Assembly (NCBI GenBank): GCA_963745955.1
Contig: CAVUZI010000014.1
Coordinates: 62,001-126,000, forward strand
Direction of reading: 5' to 3'
DNA from: Bog-756 sp963745955
GTDB lineage: Bacteria; Actinomycetota; Acidimicrobiia; Acidimicrobiales; RAAP-2
Length of the DNA stretch: 64,000 nt
The notes below the pieces were generated by a model. It was not told the origin of the DNA, did not search any database, and saw only the letters and a program-made list of their open reading frames with translations. The position numbers were made by a program, and so were the translations under genes. This document shows, piece after piece, positions 10,038-19,589 of the stretch. The stretch's first letter is position 1; each line of letters opens with the position of its first letter.

Positions 10038-11621
10038 TCACAGAAGGTTCGTCGACTCGTACGTTCCCCATTGGCGGCGCAGCACATCGCAGATCTCTCC
10101 CACCGTCGCCCCGCTGATCAGCGCCTGCTTGAGCGGGTACAGGACATTGGCCGAGCCCCGGGCTGCTTCGCCGACCGCTTCCAACGTCGTGGTGACCGCT
10201 TTGCCGTCGCGGCGATCCCGCATGCGCTTCAGGCGATCGATCTGGCCTCTCTCCACCTCCTGGTCGATGCGGAGAGGCTGGTAGCTCTCCTCCTCGTCCG
10301 TGGTGTATGCGTTGACACCCACCACCACCCGTTCGCCGGAGGAGATCTCCTCGGCGATGCGGTAGGCGTTTCGCTCGATCTGGGACTGCTGGAAGCCCGC
10401 GTCGATGGCCGCGGCAGCTCCTCCCAGCTTCTCGATCTCGGTCATGAGTGAGGCCGCCCGCTCCTCGATCTCATCGGTGAGCCGCTCGATTGCGAAGGAG
10501 CCTCCGAGCGGGTCGACGATCTCGGTCAGGTCCGTCTCATGGGCGAGCACCTGCTGGGTGCGGACGGCCAGGCGGGCCGCCGTGTCGGTGGGCAGGCCCA
10601 GGGCCTCGTCGAAGGAATTGGTATGGAGCGACTGGGTGCCTCCGAGCACGGCGGCCAGTGCGGCCAGGGTGACACGGACCAGGTTGACCTCCGGTTGCTG
10701 CGCGGTGAGCTCCACACCGGCCGTCTGGGTATGGAACCGGAGTCTCATCGACTTCGGGTCGTGGGCACCGAACTGCTCGCGCATGATCCGAGCCCACAGC
10801 CGCCGCGCGGCCCGGAACTTGGCCACCTCTTCGAGCACGGTGATCCGGGCCACGAAGAAGAACGACAGCCTCGGAGCCAGCTCGTCGACGGACAGTCCGG
10901 CCGAGACGGCCGCCTGCACGTATTCGATGGCATTGGCCAGCGTGAAGGCCAGCTCCTGCACGGGGGTGGCTCCGGCTTCGGCGATGTGGTAGCCGGAGAT
11001 CGAGATGGTGTTCCAACGTGGCAGCTCCGAATGGCAGTACGCGAAGATGTCGGTGGCGAACCTCAGCGACTGCCGGGGCGGGAAGATGTAGGTACCACGG
11101 GCGATGTACTCCTTCAGGACATCGTTCTGTATGGTTCCGGCCAGTCTGTGGAGATCGGCGCCCTGTTCCTCGGCCACGATCTGGTACATCAGGAGGAGGA
11201 GCGCGGCAGGAGCGTTGATGGTCATCGATGTCGAGACCTGATCGAGCGAGATCCCTTCGAAAAGCGCCCTCATGTCGTCGAGCGAATCGACGGCCACCCC
11301 CACCCGGCCCACCTCGCCGCAGGACAGCGGATGGTCCGAGTCGTAGCCCATCTGGGTGGGTAGGTCGAAGGCCACCGACAGCCCGGTCTGTCCGGCGGCT
11401 ATGAGCTCGCGGTATCGCTGATTGGACTCGGTGGCCGTGCCGAACCCGGCGTACTCCCGGATCGTCCAGGGGTGACCCCGGTACATCGTCGGATAGACCC
11501 CGCGGGTGAACGGATACGACCCCGGAGCACCGAGGCTGGTCTCCGGGTCGAACCCGGGAAGGGACTCGGGACCGTAGACGGCCTCGAAGGGGAAGCCCGA
11601 CTCGGAAAGGTCGCCGGTCAC
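10038..11621 (-). CDS. Acyl-CoA mutase large subunit (methylmalonyl-CoA / isobutyryl-CoA mutase type)
   Basis: TIM-barrel catalytic subunit of a coenzyme-B12-dependent acyl-CoA mutase, about 527 residues. Landmarks are YPFTRGVYPTMYRGHPWTIREYAGFG, SVAFDLPTQMGYDSDHP, FFVARITVLEEVAKFRAARRLW, and FHTQTAGVELTAQQPEVNLVR. It ends without the B12-binding domain, so it belongs to the two-subunit class and needs a separate small subunit, which is not in the window. The start is uncertain: GTG 11621 is used here, and TTG 11642 is in frame. It lies 55 bases after a CBS gene and immediately upstream of the carboxylase subunits, consistent with converting methylmalonyl-CoA to succinyl-CoA. Confidence 0.87.
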   Translation of the reverse strand: MTGDLSESGFPFEAVYGPESLPGFDPETSLGAPGSYPFTRGVYPTMYRGHPWTIREYAGFGTATESNQRYRELIAAGQTGLSVAFDLPTQMGYDSDHPLSCGEVGRVGVAVDSLDDMRALFEGISLDQVSTSMTINAPAALLLLMYQIVAEEQGADLHRLAGTIQNDVLKEYIARGTYIFPPRQSLRFATDIFAYCHSELPRWNTISISGYHIAEAGATPVQELAFTLANAIEYVQAAVSAGLSVDELAPRLSFFFVARITVLEEVAKFRAARRLWARIMREQFGAHDPKSMRLRFHTQTAGVELTAQQPEVNLVRVTLAALAAVLGGTQSLHTNSFDEALGLPTDTAARLAVRTQQVLAHETDLTEIVDPLGGSFAIERLTDEIEERAASLMTEIEKLGGAAAAIDAGFQQSQIERNAYRIAEEISSGERVVVGVNAYTTDEEESYQPLRIDQEVERGQIDRLKRMRDRRDGKAVTTTLEAVGEAARGSANVLYPLKQALISGATVGEICDVLRRQWGTYESTNLL

Positions 11622-11676
11622 CCGCCGGCCCCCGATCGACAACGGCCGGATCTCGATGCCTCGTGCACCTGCGGTA

Positions 11677-12087
11677 CTACTCCACGCCTCCTGGCCCGGC
11701 CGACAGCAGCGGGCGCAGGAGATCGCGGACGGAAACCATGCCGACCACGCGGCCGTCGCCATCCACAAGGGGCAGGTGCCGGATGGCGTCATCGAGCATC
11801 TGGTACGCGGCGTCGTCGAGTGTGTCCCCGGTCCGGGCCGCGATCAGGTGCGAGGTCATGGCCTGCTCCGCAGTGACGGTGTCGAGGTCCGCGCCCTGAC
11901 CCGTCTGGGAGACCAGGTCACGTTCGGAGATGATGCCCAACGGCCTCCGCGCATCGCCGACCACCAGGGCGCCGACATTCTCGACCCACATCGTGTGCGC
12001 CACCGAGCGAAGGGTCGCATCGGGCTCGGCGAAGACCGGTTCACGGTTCTTCAGGCTCTCGACCTTGCCCTGAAAGTACGATCCCAT
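11677..12087 (-). CDS. Two-CBS-domain protein, hypoxic response protein 1-like
   Basis: Small soluble protein of 136 residues made of a pair of CBS domains (ENVGALVVGDARRPLGIISERDLV and RHLPLVDGDGRVVGMVSVRDLL). Size and architecture match Rv2626c/HRP1 of Mycobacterium tuberculosis, a strongly DosR-induced protein. CBS pairs usually bind adenine nucleotides, but the ligand here is unknown. The ATG at 12087 has a strong GGAGGAGG upstream. A DosR-like box lies 100 bases upstream, and a CACACT hexamer sits where a -10 element would be expected from it. It precedes the mutase-carboxylase operon and may be cotranscribed with it. Confidence 0.85.
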   Translation of the reverse strand: MGSYFQGKVESLKNREPVFAEPDATLRSVAHTMWVENVGALVVGDARRPLGIISERDLVSQTGQGADLDTVTAEQAMTSHLIAARTGDTLDDAAYQMLDDAIRHLPLVDGDGRVVGMVSVRDLLRPLLSAGPGGVE

Positions 12088-12186
12088 CACACCTCCTCCG
12101 GGTTCCCGGGCTCTGCTCCCGCGCTCGACGATTCTCCACACCGCACGGCTTCCAATCGAGTGTGACGTCCGCTGTGGCCAGGGGGA

Positions 12187-12201
12187 AGGGCCGAAAGTCC
12201 C
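12187..12201 (-). promoter_or_regulatory. DosR-like box upstream of the CBS gene
   Basis: On the minus strand this reads GGGACTTTCGGCCCT, a perfect match to the window consensus. The predicted transcription start near 12152 would give a leader of about 65 bases, and the CBS gene does have a good Shine-Dalgarno sequence. Confidence 0.72.
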
Positions 12202-12239
12202 CAGTTCAACGGAGCACGGGTGGGGCCGGTCAGACCGCC

Positions 12240-13067
12240 TCAGGCTCCACAGACCACGGCGGGGCCGGGGGCGGCCAGCGAGTTGACGGCATCCAGGTTT
12301 CGCAACGTGCTGTACCGGAGCCACCCGAGGGCGGTCGGGGACAGCCGGTCGCACACCCAGTCCCAGTGGAGCGATACGGCGTCCCCCGGCCGCAGGTCCT
12401 CGGCGAACCCGACCCCGTCGAGGCTGCGGCGGGCCTGTTCCACGCGGTTGGGGCCGAGCACCAGACGGGAGCCTTCGAAGGCCAGGGCCCGGCTGGTCAC
12501 GGCGACCAGGTCGCCGGTCACCGCCTCGATCCGTCCCCAACGGATCCGGCACCGGTCGAGGACCTCCATCGGTGGGCCGTCCATACCGGCCCGGAGGAGA
12601 CCCAGCCAGGGGTAGACGGCGAACACGTGGAAGCTGTGCTGGGGGATCCCGCCGGCGGCGACGGCGGACACCAGCGACTCGAAGTGCCGGCCCGACCGCT
12701 GCTCGAACCGGTCGCTCAACGAGGTGGACAACGTCGACGGAGGTACCTGGGCCAGGAGGTCGTTGCCCACCCAGTAGGCCTCGACAACTCGCCGATCGAG
12801 AGGGTCGTCGATGCCGGCGCATGCCGCCAGCAGTCTGAGGTAGGGCCACGCGCCTTCGAAGCGGGCGGCCATCTGCCCGAGGCCGACGACGTCGGTGCCC
12901 TCGCTCGCCGCACCGAGCAGGCCGGAGGGATCACCGGGTCCGCAGTAGCCCAGCGAGTTGGGTGGGTAGGCATATCTGGCGAAGAGGACGGGACCGGGGG
13001 CGTCGTCGGTGGGGCGCCGGCCGTCACCGTCCGGGGTCGGCCCGCGCCAGGGGCCCGGCCGGTTCAC
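12240..13067 (-). CDS. Uncharacterised protein at the end of the hydrogenase operon
   Basis: Predicted protein of 275 residues, soluble, with no membrane segment. Recognisable stretches are FARYAYPPNSLGYCGP near the N-terminus and HWDWVCDRLSPTALGWLRYST near the C-terminus. It resembles an actinobacterial family of unknown function that accompanies hydrogenase clusters (possibly the one catalogued as DUF6390; not certain). The GTG start at 13067 overlaps the stop of the EamA transporter gene by four bases, so it belongs to the hydrogenase operon and is its last gene. A role in hydrogenase assembly or in handling its nickel or iron is plausible but not shown. Confidence 0.6.
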   Translation of the reverse strand: MNRPGPWRGPTPDGDGRRPTDDAPGPVLFARYAYPPNSLGYCGPGDPSGLLGAASEGTDVVGLGQMAARFEGAWPYLRLLAACAGIDDPLDRRVVEAYWVGNDLLAQVPPSTLSTSLSDRFEQRSGRHFESLVSAVAAGGIPQHSFHVFAVYPWLGLLRAGMDGPPMEVLDRCRIRWGRIEAVTGDLVAVTSRALAFEGSRLVLGPNRVEQARRSLDGVGFAEDLRPGDAVSLHWDWVCDRLSPTALGWLRYSTLRNLDAVNSLAAPGPAVVCGA

Positions 13068-14119
13068 CCGACCAGCGTCCCGCGCCCACGGAGCTCGGGA
13101 TGGTGCAGGCCCATCCACACGACGACTCCGGCCCCGCAGGCGATGAGCGCCAGGCCGAGGGCCTGGGGAGCCAGCGAAGCGGTGCCGGCGGCCGCCTCGA
13201 GGAGCGCGGTGACCAGCGCGCTGCCGACCAGGATGGAGGTCACGTCGAGGGCCCGGGCCCGGGCCAGCGCCGTCATCCAGGTGGCCACGTAGGCGGACAG
13301 CAACAGCCCGGTCAGGAGAGCCCAGCCGATCTGGGTGGCATCGAGCGAGACCAGCACGTGCAGCGACCCGGACGCGGCCAGGTAGGCGAGCAGCGCCAGG
13401 GCACCGACTCCCATGCGGACGAGGGCGATGGCCGAGGGGGCGATGTCGCGGAGCAGGAACTTGGCCACCACGACCTCGATGGCCCAGAGCATCGAGGCGG
13501 ACAGGACGAGTAGCTCCCCACGGGACGCGGCCAGATGGCCGACGCCGCCGGTGACGGCCACTTCGCCCACCACCAGGAGGACGATGGCGGCAACGTTCCA
13601 CCAGGTGACTCGCTCACGCAGGAGCGGCACGGCCAGGACGGCCACCCAGATGACCAGCGTGTCGCGCCAGAAGGCGGCCGGCGTGGCAGAGGTGTCGGCC
13701 AGCCCGTCGAAGAACAGGACGAACGCGATACCGCCGCCCACGACACCCACGTAGGCCAGACCGATCCACGGCAAGGCTCCCCACTCCTGCCAATGGCGCG
13801 CCGCCCCCGGGCCGGCGGGGTCCTTCTCGACCGAGGCGAACCGGGCCGCAGCCGTGCCCGGCCACCGGTCCCGTGCCCTCCACGCAATCAGCGCGCAGCC
13901 GACGAGGACCAAGGTGGCCACGAGGTTCTTGGCCGTGGTGTACACCGCGGGCGAGGTCACGGCGTGGACGCCGTAGCTGTTCACGAACACGGACAGCCCG
14001 CTGATGAGGGCGGTCATCCCGGCCACGAGCACGCCGGGGAGCCCGGCCGGACCGGAAGCAGCGCCCGGACGGGCCGTCAGACCCCCCGCCCCGGGTGCGG
14101 GCGTGGTCCCCGCGCTCAT
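13064..14119 (-). CDS. EamA/DMT-family transporter in the hydrogenase operon
   Basis: Integral membrane protein of 351 residues with about ten predicted helices arranged as two EamA repeats; the second half starts around VGEVAVTGGVGHLAA. Drug/metabolite transporter-type proteins export or import small metabolites, and this one's substrate is unknown. The ATG at 14119 overlaps the hypC stop by four bases and its own stop overlaps the next gene by four, so it is embedded in the hydrogenase operon. That placement suggests transport of something needed for, or produced by, hydrogenase-dependent metabolism. Confidence 0.8.
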   Translation of the reverse strand: MSAGTTPAPGAGGLTARPGAASGPAGLPGVLVAGMTALISGLSVFVNSYGVHAVTSPAVYTTAKNLVATLVLVGCALIAWRARDRWPGTAAARFASVEKDPAGPGAARHWQEWGALPWIGLAYVGVVGGGIAFVLFFDGLADTSATPAAFWRDTLVIWVAVLAVPLLRERVTWWNVAAIVLLVVGEVAVTGGVGHLAASRGELLVLSASMLWAIEVVVAKFLLRDIAPSAIALVRMGVGALALLAYLAASGSLHVLVSLDATQIGWALLTGLLLSAYVATWMTALARARALDVTSILVGSALVTALLEAAAGTASLAPQALGLALIACGAGVVVWMGLHHPELRGRGTLVG

Positions 14120-14346
14120 GATTCGACCGCCCTGGCCTGTCCCAACTGTGCCGCCACCGCCTCGGCCTCGCCGGCGTCCACCCGATCGATGGCGTAGCCG
14201 CTGTGGACGACGAGCCAGTCGCCGGTGACCGGTGGCGCGCCGTCGAGTGCCAGCAGCGAGACGCGGTGCACCGTGCCGTCGAGGTCCTCGACGTCGACGG
14301 CCCCGTCGTGCACGCCCACCACCCGGTGGAGCCTGCTCATACACAT
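14116..14346 (-). CDS. hypC: Hydrogenase maturation chaperone HypC/HupF
   Basis: 76-residue chaperone that carries the Fe(CN)2CO unit between HypD and the hydrogenase large subunit. The start at ATG 14346 gives MCMSRLHRVV, which places a cysteine at position 2, the essential residue of HypC; starting at the second ATG (14340) would lose it. The body matches the HypC OB fold (VHRVSLLALDGAPPVTGDWLVVHSGYAIDRVDAGEA). It overlaps the protease gene by ten bases and the transporter by four. HypA, B, D, E and F are not in the window and must be encoded elsewhere. Confidence 0.88.
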   Translation of the reverse strand: MCMSRLHRVVGVHDGAVDVEDLDGTVHRVSLLALDGAPPVTGDWLVVHSGYAIDRVDAGEAEAVAAQLGQARAVES

Positions 14347-14825
14347 GTTCGTACCTCTCCGATCAAGTCGACGATGCGGTCCACGGCCCCCGGAAGGGCA
14401 GCCTCGACGGCCGGGCTCAACCCGGTACCGCGGCCGAAGTCCTCACCCTCGATGCCGACCACGACCACTCGATCCGGGGCCGCGCCGACGGCGCGGGACA
14501 GACGTACCACACCGGCCAGTCCGATCCCGTGCGTGCTGGTGGTGGCGGACCGCCCGTCGGGAACGCCGTGGCCCCCGCCCCCCTCGAGCTCGACGACGTG
14601 CACCGTGCCGGGGGCCGCCCCCGAGTGCACCGCGTCGACGACGACGGCGAGATCGGCGCCGTCCCAGACCCCGAGGAGATCGAGCGGGTCGGTGATGGGT
14701 CCCACGTCGCGCCCGGTCCCGGCCTCTTCGACGGCACGCGCCGCCACCAGCGGACCGGCCCCGTCGTCGCGTCGGTACTCGCTCCCGAGCCCGGCCACCA
14801 CCACCAGTGCCGTCCGGCCGGTCAC
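14337..14825 (-). CDS. [NiFe]-hydrogenase maturation endopeptidase
   Basis: 162-residue member of the HycI/HybD/HoxW protease family that removes the C-terminal extension of the hydrogenase large subunit after nickel insertion. The start ALVVVAGLGSEYRRDDGAGPLVA and the later ADLAVVVDAVHSGAAPGTV contain the acidic nickel-sensing residues of the family. GIEGEDFGRGTGLSPAVE is the typical C-terminal signature. The GTG start at 14825 overlaps the large-subunit stop by four bases. Its substrate is presumably that subunit, whose residues after DPCISCAAH form the removable tail. Confidence 0.88.
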   Translation of the reverse strand: MTGRTALVVVAGLGSEYRRDDGAGPLVAARAVEEAGTGRDVGPITDPLDLLGVWDGADLAVVVDAVHSGAAPGTVHVVELEGGGGHGVPDGRSATTSTHGIGLAGVVRLSRAVGAAPDRVVVVGIEGEDFGRGTGLSPAVEAALPGAVDRIVDLIGEVRTCV

Positions 14826-16128
14826 GAGGTCACCACCGACACGTCGAGGAAATGGGCGGCACAGGAGATGCACGGGTCGTGGTTGCGCACCGTCTGTTCA
14901 CAGCGCCACTGGAGCTCGTCGTCGTCGAGGTCAAGGCCGTCCTCGACCACGCGACGGAGGTCGGCCTCGATCGTGAGCTGGTTCTGCGAGGTGGGCGGCA
15001 TGATCCGCGCCGACAGGATGGTCCCGGCCTCGTCGATCTCGTACCGGTGGAGGAGGAGCCCCCTCGGTGCCTCGGTGACGCCCGTCCCCACACCGGGACC
15101 GCCGGCCGGCCGCACGTCGGCGGCCGGTGGATCGGGCGGAGCGTATGCCTCGACGAGGGCGAGCGCCTCGTCGCAGGCGAACACCAGCTCCACGGAGCGC
15201 ACCACGATGCTCTGGAACGGGTTCGAGCACACCGGACCCAGGCCGCCGGCCGCCGCCGCCTGGGCTGCGATCGGGGGGAGGGTGGCGGAGTTGAGCGCAT
15301 AGCGGGCCAGGGGCCCGGTGAGGTACGGGTCGCGTCCGCCCAAGCGGGCGTGGAGGGCGGTGGAGCGGGCCACGTGCTCCTCGACGGCCAGATCCCCGAA
15401 TTGGGCCGGGCTCAGGTCGAGGCCGTCCGATGACGAGGGCCGGCCCCGCTCGATGGGATACCGGCCCTCGTCGCGCAAGGCCACGAACCGGTAGTCGCCG
15501 GGCACGTCGGGGATCTCGAAGCCCGAGACCCACTCCACGGTGGCCAGGGCCGCGTCGCGGGCCCTGCGCAGCGGCTCGGCCAGCGAGGCCACGTCCCCGG
15601 GGTCCGGTGCACGGTAGAAGCCGCCGACCCGGACGTTGACCGGGTGGACGGCCCGACCGCCGATGGTCTCCATGACCAGGTTGCCGGTGCGCTTGAGACC
15701 GAGGCCCCGCTGGACCGCGGCCCGGTCCAGCTCGGCCAGTTCGACAGCATCGGCACAGCCCAGGAAGTCCGGCGCATGGAGGAGGTAGACGTGCAGGGCG
15801 TGGCTCTGGATCCACTCGCCGCAGTAGAGGAGCCGCCGCAGCGATGCCACCCGTTCGTCCACGGTGACCCCACACGCGTCCTCCATCGCCGCGCAGGCAC
15901 TCATCTGGTAGGCCACCGGGCAGATCCCGCAGATACGCGCCGTGATGTCCGGCGCCTCGGTGAAGCGCCGTCCCACCAGCAGGGCCTCGAAGTAGCGGGG
16001 AGGCTCGAAGATCTCGAGGGCGACGTCGGTGACCGTGCCGTCGTGGACGACGACCCGGAGCGATCCCTCGCCCTCCACCCGCGAGATCCCCTCGACGCCG
16101 ATGGTGCGAGCCGATCCTGAGCCGTGGG

Positions 16129-16132
<4 letters not shown>
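14822..16132 (-). CDS. hyhL: [NiFe]-hydrogenase large (alpha) subunit, group 3b type
   Basis: Catalytic subunit of 436 residues. The two nickel-binding motifs are RICGICPVAYQ near residue 65 and DPCISCAAH near the C-terminus. The residues after the final histidine (FLDVSVVTS) are the tail expected to be cleaved. The L1 motif variant CPVAYQ, together with the separate NAD(P)/FAD and ferredoxin-like subunits, matches the cytosolic NADP-linked group 3b (Hyh) hydrogenases. These run H2 evolution or uptake against NADPH. GTG 16132 overlaps the small-subunit stop by four bases. In Mycobacterium smegmatis a group 3b enzyme is under DosR control, matching the box upstream of this operon. Confidence 0.93.
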
Positions 16133-16980
<848 letters not shown>

Positions 16981-16984
<4 letters not shown>

Positions 16985-17877
16985 CGCTCGCGCTCGTTGA
17001 GAAGGTGCGACACCGCACCGGCGTAGCAGATGACCGGTCCGTCCCGGCACAGGAGGAACGGACCGAGCTGGCAATGCCCGCACCAGCCCAGTCCGCACTG
17101 CATGTTCCGTTCGAGGGAGACCCGGACCCGTCCGGGGTCGATGCCCTGGTTGACGAGGGCCCGGGCCGTGAAACGCATCATGATCTCCGGTCCGCAGAGC
17201 AGCGCGCTCGACGAGGCCGGATCGAAGCCGGCCTGGTCGAGCAGGGACGTGACCAGGCCCACGTGGCCGTTCCAGCCGGGCGAAGCCACGTCCACGGTGA
17301 CGTCGACTTCGGCCCCGTCCCGCTCCCATCTCTCGAGATCGTCACCGAAGATGATCTGCCCGGGCTCGCGGGCCCCGGTGATGACGAAGACACGGCCGCC
17401 GTCCGGGTCGGGCCGGTGTACCAGCTCGTCGATGGCGCCGCGCAGCGGGGCCAGCCCGATGCCCCCGGCCACCACGACCACGTCGCCGGTGGCGGTGACG
17501 GCGTCGCCCACTCCCCAGGGCATTCCGAACGGACCTCGCACGCCGATGACGTCGCCGGCGCCGGCCCGGCACAGGGCCCGGGTCACCGGCCCGACGTCGC
17601 GCACGGTGTGGCGGAGCGGCCCGTGCTCCCGCCTCGAGCTGCTCACCGAGATGGCCGCTTCACCCACTCCGTAGGCGGTCAGCATGTTGAACTGTCCGGG
17701 AAGGAACTCCATGGGTGGGCCGGTGACCGGTTCCAGGGCCAGGGTGGTCACGTCCCCGGTCTCGTCACGGCGCCCGACGACCCGGTGGGTGTTCGGCACC
17801 ATGGGAGCGGTGCCCGGAGACGGATCCGGCGCGTGCCCGTCGCGGACCGACGGACCCGTCCGCACGTCAGCGATCAC
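16981..17877 (-). CDS. hyhG: Hydrogenase gamma subunit: FAD/NAD(P)-binding oxidoreductase with 2Fe-2S cluster
   Basis: 298-residue ferredoxin-NADP reductase-like subunit that exchanges electrons with NAD(P)H. It has the FAD-binding barrel (GQFNMLTAYGVGEAAISVSSS), the NAD-binding start VVVVAGGIGLAPLRGAI, and a C-terminal 2Fe-2S loop CGLGWCGHCQLGPFLLCRDGPVIC, as in dihydroorotate dehydrogenase electron-transfer subunits and HyhG. The GTG start at 17877 overlaps the upstream cyclic-nucleotide-domain gene by eleven bases; a later GTG is possible. It lies between the beta and delta subunit genes as in other Hyh operons. Confidence 0.9.
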
Positions 17878-18337
17878 CGTCTGCACCGTAGAGGTCGAGG
17901 AGGCGGATCCGGGTCGCCTGCAGGCGTTCGAGGAGCACAGCGGCCACCCGGGTGACCAGCTGGTGACCGAGGGCGTCGTCGGCATCGGCCTTGGCCCGCA
18001 GGCAGGTGGCATCGACGGCGATGGCTCCCACCGGGCCGACCGCCCTGGCGTCGAACTGCCAGCGGTACGGTGGGAAGAGCCAGCTCCAGCCCACCGCGGC
18101 GCCCGGGCTGACCGTCTCGACGATGATCGGCCCGCGGTCCGGGGCGTGGATCTCGATGGCCACCCTTCCCCGGCGAACGAGGAAGAGGGTGTCGGCCGGG
18201 TCGCCCTCGGCCAGCAGTAGCTCCCCGGCCGGGTAGCTCACGTTCCGGGCACACCCGGCCACCTGGGCCACGGCGTCCCCGGGCAGCCCGGCCAGGAGGG
18301 GGTGCGAGGCGACCAGCTCGGCGATCCCGGTCGTCAT
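17867..18337 (-). CDS. Cyclic nucleotide-binding domain protein in the hydrogenase operon
   Basis: 156-residue protein consisting of a CRP/FNR-type sensory beta-barrel (PAGELLLAEGDPADTLFLVRRGRVAIE) with an acid-to-hydrophobic dimer helix after it. It has no helix-turn-helix, so it should not bind DNA. It sits between the beta and gamma hydrogenase subunit genes with a four-base ATGA overlap upstream. Similar single-domain proteins occur in group 3b hydrogenase operons. A role as an allosteric or accessory subunit that senses a nucleotide or redox signal is an inference. Confidence 0.8.
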   Translation of the reverse strand: MTTGIAELVASHPLLAGLPGDAVAQVAGCARNVSYPAGELLLAEGDPADTLFLVRRGRVAIEIHAPDRGPIIVETVSPGAAVGWSWLFPPYRWQFDARAVGPVGAIAVDATCLRAKADADDALGHQLVTRVAAVLLERLQATRIRLLDLYGADGDR

Positions 18338-19485
18338 CGATCCTCCGGCGACGTGGTCGGTGAGCGGACGGCGCCGTCGCTGATCCGGATGGCCGCCGTC
18401 TCCACGGTCAGGTCGATGCCGACGGGGCACCAGGCGATGCAGCGGCCGCAGCCCACGCATCCCGAGGTGTCGAACTGGTCCCACCACGTCGACAGCTTGT
18501 GGGTGAGCCATTGCCGGTAGCGCGACGAGGTGGAGGACCGGACGGGACCACCGTGGAGGTAGGAGTGGTCGAGGTCGAAGCACGAGGCCCAGGTTCGCTG
18601 GCGCCGGACCTCGCCGGTGAGGTCGGTGGTGTCGGACACGTCGCTGCAGAAGCAGGTCGGGCAGACCAGGGTGCAGTTCCCACAGGCCAGGCAGCGCTCG
18701 GCCACCTCCTCCCAGCGGGGATGGTCCAGGTTGCGGCCGAGGAGCTCGGCCAACCCCTCGGTCTCGAGCCGGCGACCGATGGCGTCACCGGCCGATTCGA
18801 CGACCCGGTCGCGAGCGGCGAGATCGCCGGCCGACGCCGGGGACACGGGCACGCGGGCCAGCACATCGGCACCCCGATCGGTACCGACCACGACCAGGAA
18901 GCGGTGTCCGTCGTCGTCGTCGAGCTCGGTCAGGGCCAGGTCGAACCCGGATTCGGCTCCGGGGCCGGTGCCCATCGACGTGCAGAAGCAGGTGCCTGCG
19001 GGGGACCCGCACTCGGCGGCCACGACGAAGGTGCCGGTCCGCCGGGCCGCGTACCCGGGGTCGGGATGGGCGCCCTCGAGAAGCACCCGGTCCAGCACGG
19101 CCAGGGCGGCCAGCTCGCAGGGCCGGGCGCCGATGACGGCCAGGGGGGGCATGTCCAGATCGGGAGTGGTGGTGGAGACGGTGTCGCCATGGACGGTGGA
19201 CCGCCAGACCTCCTCCGTCGGGGGGAAGAACTCGGCTTTCCACGATCCGGGTCCGACGGCCCAGCCGAACACGGTGGCGTCCGCACCCTGCTCCAGGCGG
19301 TACCGGCCCGGGGACTGCTCGTCGTGCATGCCGACCGGCAGGTCGGCGACCCGTCTCACCGGCCCGGGCAGGATGGCCCCGTCGCGGACCACCGGCCCCT
19401 TCGTCTCGTAGCCGAGGCCGGCCAGAGTGGCCAGCAGTGCGTCCAGGCCATCCAGGCCGATGACGACCTTCTCGCCGATGCGCAT
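18334..19485 (-). CDS. hyhB: Hydrogenase beta subunit: 4Fe-4S dicluster protein
   Basis: 383-residue first gene of the hydrogenase operon. The C-terminal third contains two ferredoxin-like motifs, CLACGNCTLVCPTCFC and CVGCGRCIAWCPVGID. The N-terminal part matches the anaerobic sulfite reductase A / HyhB family, including IGARPCELAALAVLDRVL and CGSPAGTCFC. It links the gamma flavoprotein to the hydrogenase core. The ATG at 19485 has no clear Shine-Dalgarno sequence; instead a TAGCCT hexamer lies at -12 to -7 and a DosR-like box begins 35 bases upstream, suggesting a leaderless transcript for the whole operon. Confidence 0.9.
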   Translation of the reverse strand: MRIGEKVVIGLDGLDALLATLAGLGYETKGPVVRDGAILPGPVRRVADLPVGMHDEQSPGRYRLEQGADATVFGWAVGPGSWKAEFFPPTEEVWRSTVHGDTVSTTTPDLDMPPLAVIGARPCELAALAVLDRVLLEGAHPDPGYAARRTGTFVVAAECGSPAGTCFCTSMGTGPGAESGFDLALTELDDDDGHRFLVVVGTDRGADVLARVPVSPASAGDLAARDRVVESAGDAIGRRLETEGLAELLGRNLDHPRWEEVAERCLACGNCTLVCPTCFCSDVSDTTDLTGEVRRQRTWASCFDLDHSYLHGGPVRSSTSSRYRQWLTHKLSTWWDQFDTSGCVGCGRCIAWCPVGIDLTVETAAIRISDGAVRSPTTSPEDR

Positions 19486-19519
19486 ACCGGCAGGCTAATT
19501 GCGGGGACACCGCTCCGAC

Positions 19520-19534
19520 AGGGCCGGAAGTCAC
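19520..19534 (-). promoter_or_regulatory. DosR-like box of the hydrogenase operon
   Basis: On the minus strand this reads GTGACTTCCGGCCCT (14/15 to consensus). Its proximal edge is 35 bases from the hyhB ATG. TAGCCT at -12 to -7 is the best -10 match among the boxed promoters. Confidence 0.7.
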
Positions 19535-19589
19535 ACGCTGCGCCCATCCGCCACGGAGGAGGTCGGAACGGTTGCTACGGTGATCGAAA

